In this document: one piece after another, positions 44,680 to 53,237 of the stretch
Position numbering within the stretch: position 1 is the first letter of the stretch
Layout of the letters: every line of letters starts with the position of its first letter
From: Streptomyces filipinensis
Lineage (GTDB): Bacteria > Actinomycetota > Actinomycetes > Streptomycetales > Streptomycetaceae
Length of the DNA: 64,000 bases
Direction of reading: 5' to 3'
Assembly (NCBI RefSeq): GCF_014649495.1
Contig: NZ_BMTD01000004.1
Location: forward strand, 460,431 to 524,430
The notes under the pieces: generated by a model
Seen by the model: the letters and a program-made list of their open reading frames with translations, nothing else
Told to the model about the DNA's origin: nothing
Database searches by the model: none
Program-made: the position numbers and the translations under genes

Positions 44680-44898
44680 ATGAGCATGGACATGCGCGAG
44701 CTGGACGCTGAGGCCGCGGATCTGCTGCCGGGCCGTGAGGCGCTCGGACGGCTGAAGTTCAGCTTCGGCAAGACGGTCAACGTCACCAAGCACGTCGCGA
44801 ACATCAGCGCCCACAACGAGTCGGCCGCCCTGAACGACCACTCCTCGTGGTCGGACGCCGAGTCGGCCGCCCAGCAGACGATCACCGTCACGCAGTAG
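44680..44898 (+). CDS. Twin peptide 2 (72 aa), paralogue of the preceding peptide
   Basis: Shares residues LLPGREALGRLKFSFGKTVN and onward to NDHSSWS with twin peptide 1, differing at the N-terminus (SMDMRELDAEAAD) and the tail (DAESAAQQTITVTQ). The DNA is identical over 110 bp. AAAGGA precedes ATG 44680. It lies 102 bp upstream of the M50 protease gene, probably in one transcript. Confidence 0.8.
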   Translation: MSMDMRELDAEAADLLPGREALGRLKFSFGKTVNVTKHVANISAHNESAALNDHSSWSDAESAAQQTITVTQ

Positions 44899-44999
44899 CG
44901 ACGACGACCGCGGGGGCGGACCGCTTACGGGCGTGCGGGGCGGTCCGCCCCCGCGGGATTGCCGGGGGGGAAACGGCAGCACGTGGGGGGAGACCACAT

Positions 45000-46919
45000 A
45001 TGACGGTGCTCGGGGACGGGCCCGCGCTCTACGACACCGGCCCGGTACCCGGGCCCGGGGGCTGGCCGGTGACGTACGAGCAGGTGACGACGGGCAGCCT
45101 GCCGACCGTCGCCACACCGGCACGACCGGCACCGCGGCTCAGCGCGGGGCTGCAGCTGCACGGCGAGTACCAGGGCTCGGGCTTCACCGAACCCAAGTAC
45201 ATCGCCCGTCGGGGGGACGGGCAGGTCGTCCAGCTGTCACGGCTGCTGTACCTGGTGGCGTCGTCCGTCGACGGCATGCGCGACGCCGACACGATCGCCC
45301 ACCGGGTCAGCGCCCGCTACGGCCGCGAGGTCAGCGGTGAGAACGTCCGCTACCTGCTGGAGAACAAGCTCCAGCCGCTCGGCGTGACGGTGCCCGAGGG
45401 CCAGGAGGACGACGAGGTCGACGCCCCGCGCTCCGACCTGCTGCTCGCCCTCAAGGGCCACCGGGTGATCTTCGACGAGCGCCGTACGGCACGGATCGCC
45501 GGCGCCCTGGCGTGGCTGCACCGGCCGGCCGTGGTCGCCGCCGTGCTGTTCTCGGCGGTCGCCCTGGACGTCTGGCTGTTCGGCTTCTTCGGGGCGATCG
45601 AGCCGGTGCTGGAGGTGCTGGACCAGCCGGTGCTGATCCTCGTCGTCTTCGTCCTCACCGTGGCCTCGCTCGTCTTCCACGAGTTCGGCCACGCCTCCGC
45701 CTGCCGCTACGGCGGCGCCCGGCCCGGCTGCATCGGCTGCGGGCTGTTCCTCATCTGGCCGTCGATGTACACCGACGTCACCGACGTCTACCGGATCTCC
45801 CGCGCCGGCCGGCTCCGCACCGACCTCGGCGGCGTCTACTTCAACGTCGTCTTCATGCTCGCCATGGCCGGGGCGTACTTCGCCACCGGGGCGCAGTTCT
45901 TCCTGGCCGCCGTCTACCTCGGGCACTTCGAGATCCTGGAGCAGCTGATGCCGGCCGTCCGCCTGGACGGCTACTACATCCTCGGCGACCTCGCCGGAGT
46001 GCCGGACCTCTACGGCAAGATCAAGCCGATCCTGCTGTCCCTGCTGCCGGGCGCGAAGGGCCGGGTGGCGCGGACCGAGGTCGCCGGGCTGAAGAGGTCC
46101 GCGCGCACCATCGTGGCCGCCTGGGTGCTCACCATGGTGCCGCTGATCGTCGGCGAGATGAGCTACGCGCTGTGGAACCTGCCGCGGATCCTCACCACGA
46201 TGGTCCGCTCGCTGACCGAGCAACTCCTCGGCACCGCCGGCGCGTTCGCGCACGGTCAGCTCGTCGCCGGGCTCGTCGGGGTGATCGGCAGCGTGATGCT
46301 GCTGTGCCCGATGGCCGGTGTCGTCTACCTCTCCGTGAAGATCGGCGGCCGGCTGTTCCGGGCCGCGAAACGCGCCACCGCCGAACGCCCCGGGCTGCGC
46401 CTCGCGCTGTGCGTGCTCGTCCTCGCCGCACTGACCGGGCTCTCCTACGCCTGGGTGTCCGGCGCGACGCCGAAGCCGCTGCCGAAGAAGCCCCCGATCG
46501 CACCGATCCTGCAGCCCGGCGTGCCGACCGAGGAGCCCGCGCCCAGGCAGGCCTCGACGCCGTCCCCCGGCAGCCACGGCACGTACGGCACCGGCGGCGG
46601 CACCTCCGCCTCGCCGTCGGCGGTGCCGGGGGCCTCCGCGTCGGTGCCGGGGCACGGCGCCTCGCCGGCGGCCCCGGCAAGCGCGTCCGCCGCCGCGCCG
46701 GTGTCCACGGCGTCGGGCCCGGCGCCGGCCGAGCCGACCGGCACCCGGTCCCCGGAATCCTCGTCCGGTGGCTCCACCGGGAACCCGGCCCCGCCGCCCA
46801 CCAGTGCGGACCCGACCCCGCCCGCCTCGCCGACCCCGTCGGAGAGCGTGCCCGCCACGGCGACCACCAGTCCGTCGCCCCCGCCGTCCGGCGACTCGCC
46901 CGCGCCGGCGTCGTCCTGA
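45000..46919 (+). CDS. M50-family membrane zinc metalloprotease
   Basis: 639-aa multispanning protein. The N-terminal 170 residues are cytosolic and look like a winged-helix/PqqD-type peptide-binding module (VQLSRLLYLVASSVDGMRDA). A site-2-protease-type core has zinc motif H227-E-F-G-H231 in LVFHEFGHASACRYGG and the third ligand in RLDGYYILGD (D323). Later helices run to about residue 490. A Pro/Ser/Ala/Thr-rich tail of about 145 residues follows, probably extracytoplasmic. Placed right after the twin peptides, it may cut or export them (inference). The ATG is preceded by GGGGGGAG. Confidence 0.88.
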   Translation: MTVLGDGPALYDTGPVPGPGGWPVTYEQVTTGSLPTVATPARPAPRLSAGLQLHGEYQGSGFTEPKYIARRGDGQVVQLSRLLYLVASSVDGMRDADTIAHRVSARYGREVSGENVRYLLENKLQPLGVTVPEGQEDDEVDAPRSDLLLALKGHRVIFDERRTARIAGALAWLHRPAVVAAVLFSAVALDVWLFGFFGAIEPVLEVLDQPVLILVVFVLTVASLVFHEFGHASACRYGGARPGCIGCGLFLIWPSMYTDVTDVYRISRAGRLRTDLGGVYFNVVFMLAMAGAYFATGAQFFLAAVYLGHFEILEQLMPAVRLDGYYILGDLAGVPDLYGKIKPILLSLLPGAKGRVARTEVAGLKRSARTIVAAWVLTMVPLIVGEMSYALWNLPRILTTMVRSLTEQLLGTAGAFAHGQLVAGLVGVIGSVMLLCPMAGVVYLSVKIGGRLFRAAKRATAERPGLRLALCVLVLAALTGLSYAWVSGATPKPLPKKPPIAPILQPGVPTEEPAPRQASTPSPGSHGTYGTGGGTSASPSAVPGASASVPGHGASPAAPASASAAAPVSTASGPAPAEPTGTRSPESSSGGSTGNPAPPPTSADPTPPASPTPSESVPATATTSPSPPPSGDSPAPASS

Positions 46920-46977
46920 CGGCCCGTCCGCTCCCCGGAGGGAGCCCCATGACACTCGTGACCTCACAGGAGATTCC

Positions 46978-47652
46978 ATGAGCAGCCACCGCAAGGCACG
47001 CTCCAGCAACCACCCCCTGACCCGGCAGGCCCTGCGGGTCGGCCTTCTCGCCGCCGGCTTCGCCGGTGTGGCCACCGCCGTGCCGGCCCAGGCGGCGACC
47101 GGCGCGGCGCACGCGGCCTACGCGTCCGACCACGTCTTCACCCACGCCGACCGGGCCCACCACACCCGCACCCAGGACTCCTTCACCGTCCGCCAGTTCG
47201 GCACCGCCGACGCGGCGGGCGTGCGCAACCAGGCCAACGCCGTCTCCGCCGGCTGCTCGGCCGACGACCACTGCCGGTCGGTCGCACTGTCCTTCCAGAT
47301 CGTCACGGTCGCGGGCGAGCACACGCATCTGAACGCCTCCAACTACAGCGACGCCGCGAACAAGGAGTGCACCGGCTGCCAGACCCTGGCCGGCGCCTAC
47401 CAGTTCGTCGTCTCCACGCCCACCGCCTTCGGCCTCGACGCCGCCACCCGGCAGCACCTCGACGACATCCACCAGCGGCTGGACGCGCTCACCCGCTCCA
47501 CGCTGCCCGCGGCCGAGCTGAAGGCGCGGGTGGACGGCCTGGCGGGGGAGGTGAGCACGGTCCTGCGGGACGCCGTCGCCCACGCGCCGAAGGCGGACGC
47601 GGAGCCCACCGTCACCCTGCACCGGCACCTGGACGGCTGGCCGGGCCACTGA
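46978..47652 (+). CDS. Secreted protein with four Cys, downstream of the M50 protease
   Basis: 224 aa. A signal peptide (ALRVGLLAAGFAGVATAVPA, cleavage near AQA-AT) precedes a mature domain with Cys pairs in AGCSADDHCRSVALSFQI and NKECTGCQTLAGAYQF, probably disulfides. A C-terminal helix region follows. I recognise the CxxC-spaced pattern from other streptomycete secreted proteins but no function. AGGAG lies five bases before ATG 46978. Last gene of the peptide-protease unit, followed by a terminator. Confidence 0.82.
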   Translation: MSSHRKARSSNHPLTRQALRVGLLAAGFAGVATAVPAQAATGAAHAAYASDHVFTHADRAHHTRTQDSFTVRQFGTADAAGVRNQANAVSAGCSADDHCRSVALSFQIVTVAGEHTHLNASNYSDAANKECTGCQTLAGAYQFVVSTPTAFGLDAATRQHLDDIHQRLDALTRSTLPAAELKARVDGLAGEVSTVLRDAVAHAPKADAEPTVTLHRHLDGWPGH

Positions 47653-47668
47653 CCGCCGCGCACCCGCA

Positions 47669-47706
47669 GGGGCGCAGCGCACCCCTGCGGGGGCGCGCTG
47701 CGCCCC
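47669..47706 (+). terminator. Terminator after the peptide-M50 unit
   Basis: Perfect 12-bp stem (47669-47680 with 47695-47706), 14-nt loop. Confidence 0.75.
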
Positions 47707-47834
47707 GTTGACATCGGAATGCCCCCGGCGGAGACTCGGTGCCCGCGTGATGGTGAAAGAAATTTCACCAGACGAACCCCGGCGCGGTGGGACGTGCTCG
47801 GACACCGTGGAGTCGACCCGAAGGGGCGGACCGG

Positions 47835-49010
47835 ATGCGTACCACCGTCGGGATCATCGGCGCGGGACCGGCCGGACTGCTGCTCGCCCGGCTGCTGCAC
47901 CGCGCCGGCATCGACTCCGTGGTCCTGGAGAGCCGCGACCGCGGCCACGTCGAGCACCGGCAGCGCGCCGGGATCCTGGAGCAGGGCACGGCCGACGTGC
48001 TGCGGGCCGCCGGGGCCGGGGAGCGGATGGACCGGGAGGGCCTGCGGCACGACGGCATCGAACTGCGCTTCGACCGGCGCCGCCACCGCGTCGACCTTCC
48101 CGCCCTGACCGGCGGCCGCTCGGTGATGGTGTACGCCCAGACGGAGGTCTGCAAGGACCTGATCGCCCTGCAGCTGAAGGAGGGCGGGCCGCTGCTGTTC
48201 GAGGCGGAGGCGCTGGCGGTGGAGGGCGCGGCCGGCGACCGGCCGCGCATCCCGTTCCGGCACCAGGGCCGCGAGGACGTGCTGGAGTGCGACTACGCCG
48301 TCGGCTGCGACGGCTTCTGGGGCGTGGCCCGGCGGGCCTTCCCGGCCGCGCTGTCCCGCGTGTTCGAGCGGACGTACCCCTACGCCTGGCTCGGCGTCCT
48401 CGCCGACGTCCCGCCCTCGCACGGCGAACTCGTCTACGCCCGCCACGAGCGCGGCTTCGCCCTGCTCTCCATGCGCTCCCCGTCGGTCTCCCGCCTCTAC
48501 CTCCAGGTGCCCCCCGGCACGGACACCGCCGAGTGGCCCGACGACGCGATCTGGACGGAGCTCGGGCGGCGCCTGGAGACCGACGACGACTGGCGGCTGG
48601 AGCGCGGCCCCATCACCCAGAAGTCGGTCACCCCCATGCGCTCCTTCGTCCACGAGCCGATGCGCCACGGCCGGCTCTTCCTCGCCGGCGACGCCGCGCA
48701 CATCGTCCCGCCGACCGGCGCCAAGGGGCTGAACCTCGCCGTCGGTGACGTCGTCACCCTCGCCCGCGCCTTGGTCCACGAGAGGCGGACCGGCTCCCCG
48801 GACCTCCTCGGCACCTACTCCGCGACCTGTCTGCGCCGCGTCTGGCAGGCCGAGCGGTTCTCCTGCGACATGACGACGATGCTCCACCCGGCCCCGGACG
48901 GCACCCCCTTGGACGCCCGCCTCCAGCGGGCCCGGCTGGAGCGGATCGCCTCCTCCCGCGCGGCCGAGACCGACCTGGCCGAGGCGTACACCGGGTTTCC
49001 TCTCGGTTAG
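47835..49010 (+). CDS. pobA: 4-hydroxybenzoate 3-monooxygenase
   Basis: 391-aa FAD aromatic hydroxylase converting 4-hydroxybenzoate to protocatechuate with NAD(P)H. FAD motif VGIIGAGPAGLLLARLLHRA, the family segment HRQRAGILEQGTADVL, the DG motif YAVGCDGFWGVARRAFP and the GD motif GRLFLAGDAAHIVPPTGAKG are all intact. It is part of beta-ketoadipate aromatic catabolism. It stands alone here, downstream of the peptide-unit terminator; from memory the core gene order resumes here. Confidence 0.93.
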   Translation: MRTTVGIIGAGPAGLLLARLLHRAGIDSVVLESRDRGHVEHRQRAGILEQGTADVLRAAGAGERMDREGLRHDGIELRFDRRRHRVDLPALTGGRSVMVYAQTEVCKDLIALQLKEGGPLLFEAEALAVEGAAGDRPRIPFRHQGREDVLECDYAVGCDGFWGVARRAFPAALSRVFERTYPYAWLGVLADVPPSHGELVYARHERGFALLSMRSPSVSRLYLQVPPGTDTAEWPDDAIWTELGRRLETDDDWRLERGPITQKSVTPMRSFVHEPMRHGRLFLAGDAAHIVPPTGAKGLNLAVGDVVTLARALVHERRTGSPDLLGTYSATCLRRVWQAERFSCDMTTMLHPAPDGTPLDARLQRARLERIASSRAAETDLAEAYTGFPLG

Positions 49011-49179
49011 GTCGCAGGTTCGTCAGGGAATGCGATCAGCCGTGGCCGGGAATCACCGGCCGACGTACCGTGTTGCGCAGCACGGCAGGGGAAAGATCCT
49101 CCTCAGGTATCACGATCGGTCCTTTGCCAATCCGTTACTCTTGAGCCAAGGCTGCGCAAGGTAGCCATGGAGGAGTGAA

Positions 49180-50040
49180 ATGAGGAGCAGTAACCCGGTC
49201 TTCTCGCGACGGGGGTTCAGCCGCGACAACGGCTACGCCGGCTTCAACACCGCACCGCAGGCCGGGTACGCACAGGGCAACCCGTACGCGCAGAACCCGT
49301 ACGCCCAGAACCCGTACACCCAGTCGGGTGCCCCCTACGGCGCCCCGCCGCAGGCCCCGGCCACCACCGACCGGATGACCATGGACGACGTCGTCGTCCG
49401 CTCGGCCATCACGCTCGGCACCGTCGTCGTCGGCGCCGTCCTCGCCTGGGCGCTGCTGCCGGTCACGACGACCAGCTACGGCCTGGCCGTCGGGTCCGCG
49501 ATCGTCGCGTTCGTCCTGGCGATGGTCCAGAACTTCAGGCGCACCCCGTCCCCCGCGCTGATCCTCGGGTACGCCGCCTTCGAGGGCGTCTTCCTCGGGG
49601 TCATCAGCGAGATGTACAACAGCCGCTGGAGCGGCGCCCCGTTCCAGGCGGTGCTCGGCACCATGGCGGTCTCGGCCGCGACCCTGCTGGTCTACAAGGC
49701 CGGCTGGATCCGCGTCACCGCCCGCTACGCCCGCATCGGTATCGCCATCGCCATGGCGTTCCTGGTGGTCATGGCGGTCAACCTGCTGCTGGTCGCGTTC
49801 GGCGTGGCCGCGGACGGCGGGCTGCGCAGCTTCGGCCCGCTCGGCGCGCTCGTCGGCATCGTCGCGATCCTGCTCGGCGCGTTCTTCCTGACCCTCGACT
49901 TCAAGCAGATCGAGGACGGCATCGCCTACGGCGCCCCGCGCAACGAGTCCTGGCTGGCCGCGTTCGGTCTCACGGTGACCCTGGTCTGGATCTACCTGGA
50001 GATGCTGCGGCTGGTGGCGATCTTCACCAACAACGACTAG
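49180..50040 (+). CDS. Bax inhibitor-1/YccA family membrane protein
   Basis: 286 aa. A Tyr/Asn/Pro-rich cytosolic N-terminus with NPYAQ repeats (NPYAQNPYAQNPYTQ) precedes seven hydrophobic helices (from SAITLGTVVVGAVLAWALLP to WLAAFGLTVTLVWIYLEML). The actinobacterial BI-1-like family is of unknown function, with possible ion or proton leak activity. GGAG precedes ATG 49180. A terminator follows. Confidence 0.9.
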   Translation: MRSSNPVFSRRGFSRDNGYAGFNTAPQAGYAQGNPYAQNPYAQNPYTQSGAPYGAPPQAPATTDRMTMDDVVVRSAITLGTVVVGAVLAWALLPVTTTSYGLAVGSAIVAFVLAMVQNFRRTPSPALILGYAAFEGVFLGVISEMYNSRWSGAPFQAVLGTMAVSAATLLVYKAGWIRVTARYARIGIAIAMAFLVVMAVNLLLVAFGVAADGGLRSFGPLGALVGIVAILLGAFFLTLDFKQIEDGIAYGAPRNESWLAAFGLTVTLVWIYLEMLRLVAIFTNND

Positions 50041-50060
50041 CGCACGTACCGCTCGTGCGA

Positions 50061-50087
50061 GGGCCCCGGAGTTCCGCTCCGGGGCCC
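50061..50087. terminator. Bidirectional terminator after the BI-1 gene
   Basis: Perfect 11-bp stem (50061-50071 with 50077-50087), 5-nt loop, followed by TTC; it lies between convergent genes. Confidence 0.82.
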
Positions 50088-50095
50088 TTCGCCGT

Positions 50096-50326
50096 CTAGA
50101 GCAGCTTGCGCGCCGCCCTCCTCAGGTCGTACTCGTGGATGATCGCCTTCGCGTGGCCGTACGCGAGGTCGTACTCGTGCCGGAGCCAGCTGACCTTCTC
50201 CTCGAAGCGGAACAGGGCGGGGCCTTCTTCTACGGTGCGCAGCCAGTCGGAGACTTCACGGCCGGTGCAATGGGGGATGCGGGCGAGCAGATTACGGTGG
50301 GTCTCCTCCGAGAAGAGCTGGGACAT
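50096..50326 (-). CDS. DUF4287 domain small protein
   Basis: 76 aa, with the DUF4287-type pattern HRNLLARIPHCTGREVSDWL and VSWLRHEYDLAYGHAKAII. Cytosolic, function unknown. I chose ATG 50326 because it starts the domain (SQLFSEETHRN); longer frames are non-homologous. It diverges from the small gene at 50426. Confidence 0.82.
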   Translation of the reverse strand: MSQLFSEETHRNLLARIPHCTGREVSDWLRTVEEGPALFRFEEKVSWLRHEYDLAYGHAKAIIHEYDLRRAARKLL

Positions 50327-50425
50327 CGGCGCCTCCGAACGCAAAGGGGATGTAAGCCGGTCCTTCACGTCACCGTGCCTGAGCGTTCGCGTATTGGCAA
50401 CAGTGCGGCACGTTACGCTCGGCGC

Positions 50426-50737
50426 GTGGTTGATACGACGCCCTTGACGCAAGCAGTGGATCACTTCGCCGACCGCCTGCGCGCGGCGCCGCAGAGCCGG
50501 CTCCAGCGGGGCGCCGCGGCCGAGGCCCTGGCGCTGGCCAGGGAACTCGCCCGGCGGGCGCAGGCTGTCGAGGAGCCGGGGAGTGAGCCCCGGGAGATGC
50601 CGGACGCGGGGATGTTCGCCGCCGCTGATCAAATCCTCGTCGCCGCGCACGACTTGGCGCTGGTGCTGCGCAGCGACGACGAAGTCGCCGAAGCGGTGCG
50701 GGTGGTCGAGGAGGCGCGGGGGAGGGCGGGGGTCTGA
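50426..50737 (+). CDS. Small hypothetical helical protein
   Basis: 103 aa from GTG 50426 (VDTTPLTQAVDHFADRLRAA). All-helical composition with Ala/Arg-rich segments and no motif I recognise. The gene is bounded by a divergent DUF4287 gene and a convergent membrane-anchored gene 7 bp away. Probably a conserved streptomycete core protein of unknown function. Confidence 0.68.
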   Translation: MVDTTPLTQAVDHFADRLRAAPQSRLQRGAAAEALALARELARRAQAVEEPGSEPREMPDAGMFAAADQILVAAHDLALVLRSDDEVAEAVRVVEEARGRAGV

Positions 50738-50744
50738 GCAGCCG

Positions 50745-51527
50745 TTACAGGGACGCGATGACCCTGTCGGCCAGGATGTAGACCATGTCCTCGCCGCAGG
50801 CGAAGGTGAGGGTGTAGGCGCCGGAGATGCCGGAGCCGCCCAGCAGGTACGGGGCCTCGCCCGCCGCCACGGCGTTCGCCAGGCGTTCGGCGGTCTCGCG
50901 ATGGCCCGGGGTCATGCACAGCGTGGTGCCGTCGGCGAAGACGTAGACGTCGAGGGTGCCCAGCGGGCCCGGGCGGACGTCGGAGAGCTCGACGTGTTTG
51001 GCGGCCAGCTGCTCCAGCGTGGTCACGGTGCGCTCGTGGTCGTTCACCGCCGGCGACTGCACCGGGACGAAGTCGGGGTGCGAGGGGTGGCGGCGGCGGG
51101 CCGCGGCCAGCTCCGGGGACTCCCCGGCGAACTCGTCGCTGTCGACGGTCGGCTCGGACACGGGCTCCAGGCCGACGAAGTCGCTCTGCCGGGGCATGAA
51201 CAGGTCGGCCTCGGGCAGGCCGAGCAGCGTGGGCGTCTCGGAGGCGTCACGGGCCTCCTGGGCGGCCCAGAAGGCGCGTGCCTCGGCCAGCTCCCGCTCC
51301 CGCTCCTCGGCGAGCGCCTCGGCCACGGCGGCGCGTATCTCCTCGGCGTCGGAGTGGCTGCGGGCGTGCGGCAGCAGCGCGCGCATGGCTGCTGACTGGT
51401 TCTGCGCGAGCTGGGCCTGCAGCTCACCGAGCTGGCGGCGCAGCTTCAGAACGGTGCGCAGGACGGCGACGCCCACGGCGCCGGTGGCGGCCGTGGTGAG
51501 CAGCAGGGCGATCGGCATGGCGCTCAC
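50745..51527 (-). CDS. Membrane-anchored coiled-coil protein of unknown function
   Basis: 260 aa. An N-terminal membrane helix (PIALLLTTAATGAVGVAVLR) precedes a coiled coil (LRRQLGELQAQLAQNQ, then EEIRAAVAEALAEERERELA), an acidic linker, and a C-terminal globular domain (GTLDVYVFADGTTLCMTPGH, ending EDMVYILADRVIASL). I do not recognise the family. The sequence looks like a single-pass envelope protein with a cytosolic domain. Confidence 0.8.
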   Translation of the reverse strand: MSAMPIALLLTTAATGAVGVAVLRTVLKLRRQLGELQAQLAQNQSAAMRALLPHARSHSDAEEIRAAVAEALAEERERELAEARAFWAAQEARDASETPTLLGLPEADLFMPRQSDFVGLEPVSEPTVDSDEFAGESPELAAARRRHPSHPDFVPVQSPAVNDHERTVTTLEQLAAKHVELSDVRPGPLGTLDVYVFADGTTLCMTPGHRETAERLANAVAAGEAPYLLGGSGISGAYTLTFACGEDMVYILADRVIASL

Positions 51528-51810
51528 TGACGTACTCCCGGTTCAAAGTCGACCCCCGACTTCCTACATCAGCTTGAAGGGCGGACTATGCAGCTGTCAG
51601 TGCGTAACGTCACGAAACGGACAGGACTTTGGCTTCGTGTCGGGGTTGCGTACCGCGCTGACCTGCGCTGACCTGCACCGATGTGTCCGGCGAGCGAGAT
51701 AGGTCACATCCTGGGTGAGATTGGATCACGGAAAGGCCCAGAACCTTGGGGCTTCCTCGGTTCCGGGCCGAATCCTGACGTGACGTACCTGGTCCGCTAC
51801 GGACGGTGTG

Positions 51811-53028
51811 TCAGCTGAGGCGCTCGATGACCATCGCCATGCCCTGACCGCCGCCGACGCACATCGTCTCCAGGCCGAACTGCTTGTCGTGCCACTGCAG
51901 GGAGTTGATGAGCGTGCCGGTGATGCGGGCGCCGGTCATGCCGAAGGGGTGGCCGACCGCGATGGCACCGCCGTTGACGTTCAGCTTGTCGATGTCGATG
52001 CCGAGGTCCCGGTAGGAGGGGATCACCTGGGCGGCGAAGGCCTCGTTGATCTCGACCAGGTCGATGTCGTCGATGGTCAGACCGGCCCGCCGCAGCGCCT
52101 GCCGGCTCGCCTCGACCGGGCCGAGGCCCATGATCTCCGGGGAGAGGCCGGAGACGCCGGTGGACACGATCCGGGCCAGCGGCGTCAGGCCCAGCTCGCG
52201 GGCCTTGGTGTCGGACATGATGACGACGGCCGCGGCGCCGTCGTTGAGCGGGCAGCAGTTGCCGGCGGTGACGAGCCCGTCCGGGCGGAAGACCGGCTTC
52301 AGGCCGGCGACGCCCTCCAGGGTGACACCGGCGCGCGGGCCGTCGTCCTTGCTGACGACCGTGCCGTCCGGCAGCGTGACCGGGGTGATCTCGCGCTCCC
52401 AGAAGCCGTTCTTGATGGCCTGCTCGGCGAGGTTCTGCGAGCGGACGCCGAACTCGTCCAGCTCCTCGCGGGTGATGCCCCTGGAGCGGGCCAGGTTCTC
52501 GGCGGTCTGGCCCATCGCGATGTAGGGGTCGGGCAGCAGGCCGTCCTCGCGCGGGTCGTGCCAGGTGGAGCCGGTCGACTGGGCGGTGGCCACGGTGCGG
52601 GCCTCGGCCTCGGCGAACAGCGGGTTGTGCGTGCCGGGCATGTCGGAGCTGCCGTGGGCGTAGCGGGAGACCGTCTCGACACCGGCCGAGATGAAGACGT
52701 CGCCCTCGCCGGCCTTGATGGCGTGCAGGGCCATGCGGGAGGTCTGCAGGGACGAGGAGCAGTAGCGGGTGATCGTGCAGCCCGGCAGGTGGTCCATGCC
52801 CATCTGTACGGCGACGATCCGGCCGAGGTTGTGGCCCTGCTCGCCGCCGGGCAGACCGCAGCCGAGCATCAGGTCGTCGATGTCCCTGGGGTCGAGCTCC
52901 GGGACCTTGGCGAGCGCTGCCTGGATGATCGTGGCGGTCAGGTCGTCGGGGCGCAGGTCCTTCAGGGAGCCCTTGACGGCGCGGCCGATGGGGGAGCGGG
53001 CGGTCGAGACGATGACGGCTTCGGGCAT
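51811..53028 (-). CDS. Acetyl-CoA acetyltransferase (thiolase)
   Basis: 405-aa degradative or biosynthetic thiolase interconverting acyl-CoA plus acetyl-CoA and 3-ketoacyl-CoA. Nucleophile Cys in [14 protein letters not shown], His block [18 protein letters not shown] and C-terminal catalytic Cys in [13 protein letters not shown] are intact. I chose ATG 53028 ([12 protein letters not shown]) because GGAG is five bases upstream; GTG 53031 is too close. A TetR-type operator lies about 110 bp upstream. Fatty-acid or branched-chain degradation is the likely role. Confidence 0.92.
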   Translation of the reverse strand: MPEAVIVSTARSPIGRAVKGSLKDLRPDDLTATIIQAALAKVPELDPRDIDDLMLGCGLPGGEQGHNLGRIVAVQMGMDHLPGCTITRYCSSSLQTSRMALHAIKAGEGDVFISAGVETVSRYAHGSSDMPGTHNPLFAEAEARTVATAQSTGSTWHDPREDGLLPDPYIAMGQTAENLARSRGITREELDEFGVRSQNLAEQAIKNGFWEREITPVTLPDGTVVSKDDGPRAGVTLEGVAGLKPVFRPDGLVTAGNCCPLNDGAAAVVIMSDTKARELGLTPLARIVSTGVSGLSPEIMGLGPVEASRQALRRAGLTIDDIDLVEINEAFAAQVIPSYRDLGIDIDKLNVNGGAIAVGHPFGMTGARITGTLINSLQWHDKQFGLETMCVGGGQGMAMVIERLS

Positions 53029-53136
53029 CACGGCTCCATCTGGACGGGGTTTGCTTTTCGAGCAGGGCCGGTTGGGAAGTTACCGCCCCGTATGGCCCAG
53101 GTCACGGGTGTCGCCGTGTGACTCGTACCGCAATTT

Positions 53137-53154
53137 ACTAAGCGCTTGCTTGGT
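53137..53154 (-). promoter_or_regulatory. Palindromic TetR-type operator upstream of the thiolase
   Basis: On the minus strand it reads ACCAAGCAAGCGCTTAGT: ACCAAGC and GCTTAGT arms (one mismatch) around AAGC. This resembles operators of TetR regulators of acyl-CoA metabolism in actinobacteria. Confidence 0.5.
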
Positions 53155-53237
53155 GACCTGTCCCGTGCCTCGCCCCGAGCGGGCCCTGGGGCGGAGTCCC
53201 CAGGGGTGCGCGGCTCCGGGGCCGGAGCCCCAGGGGG

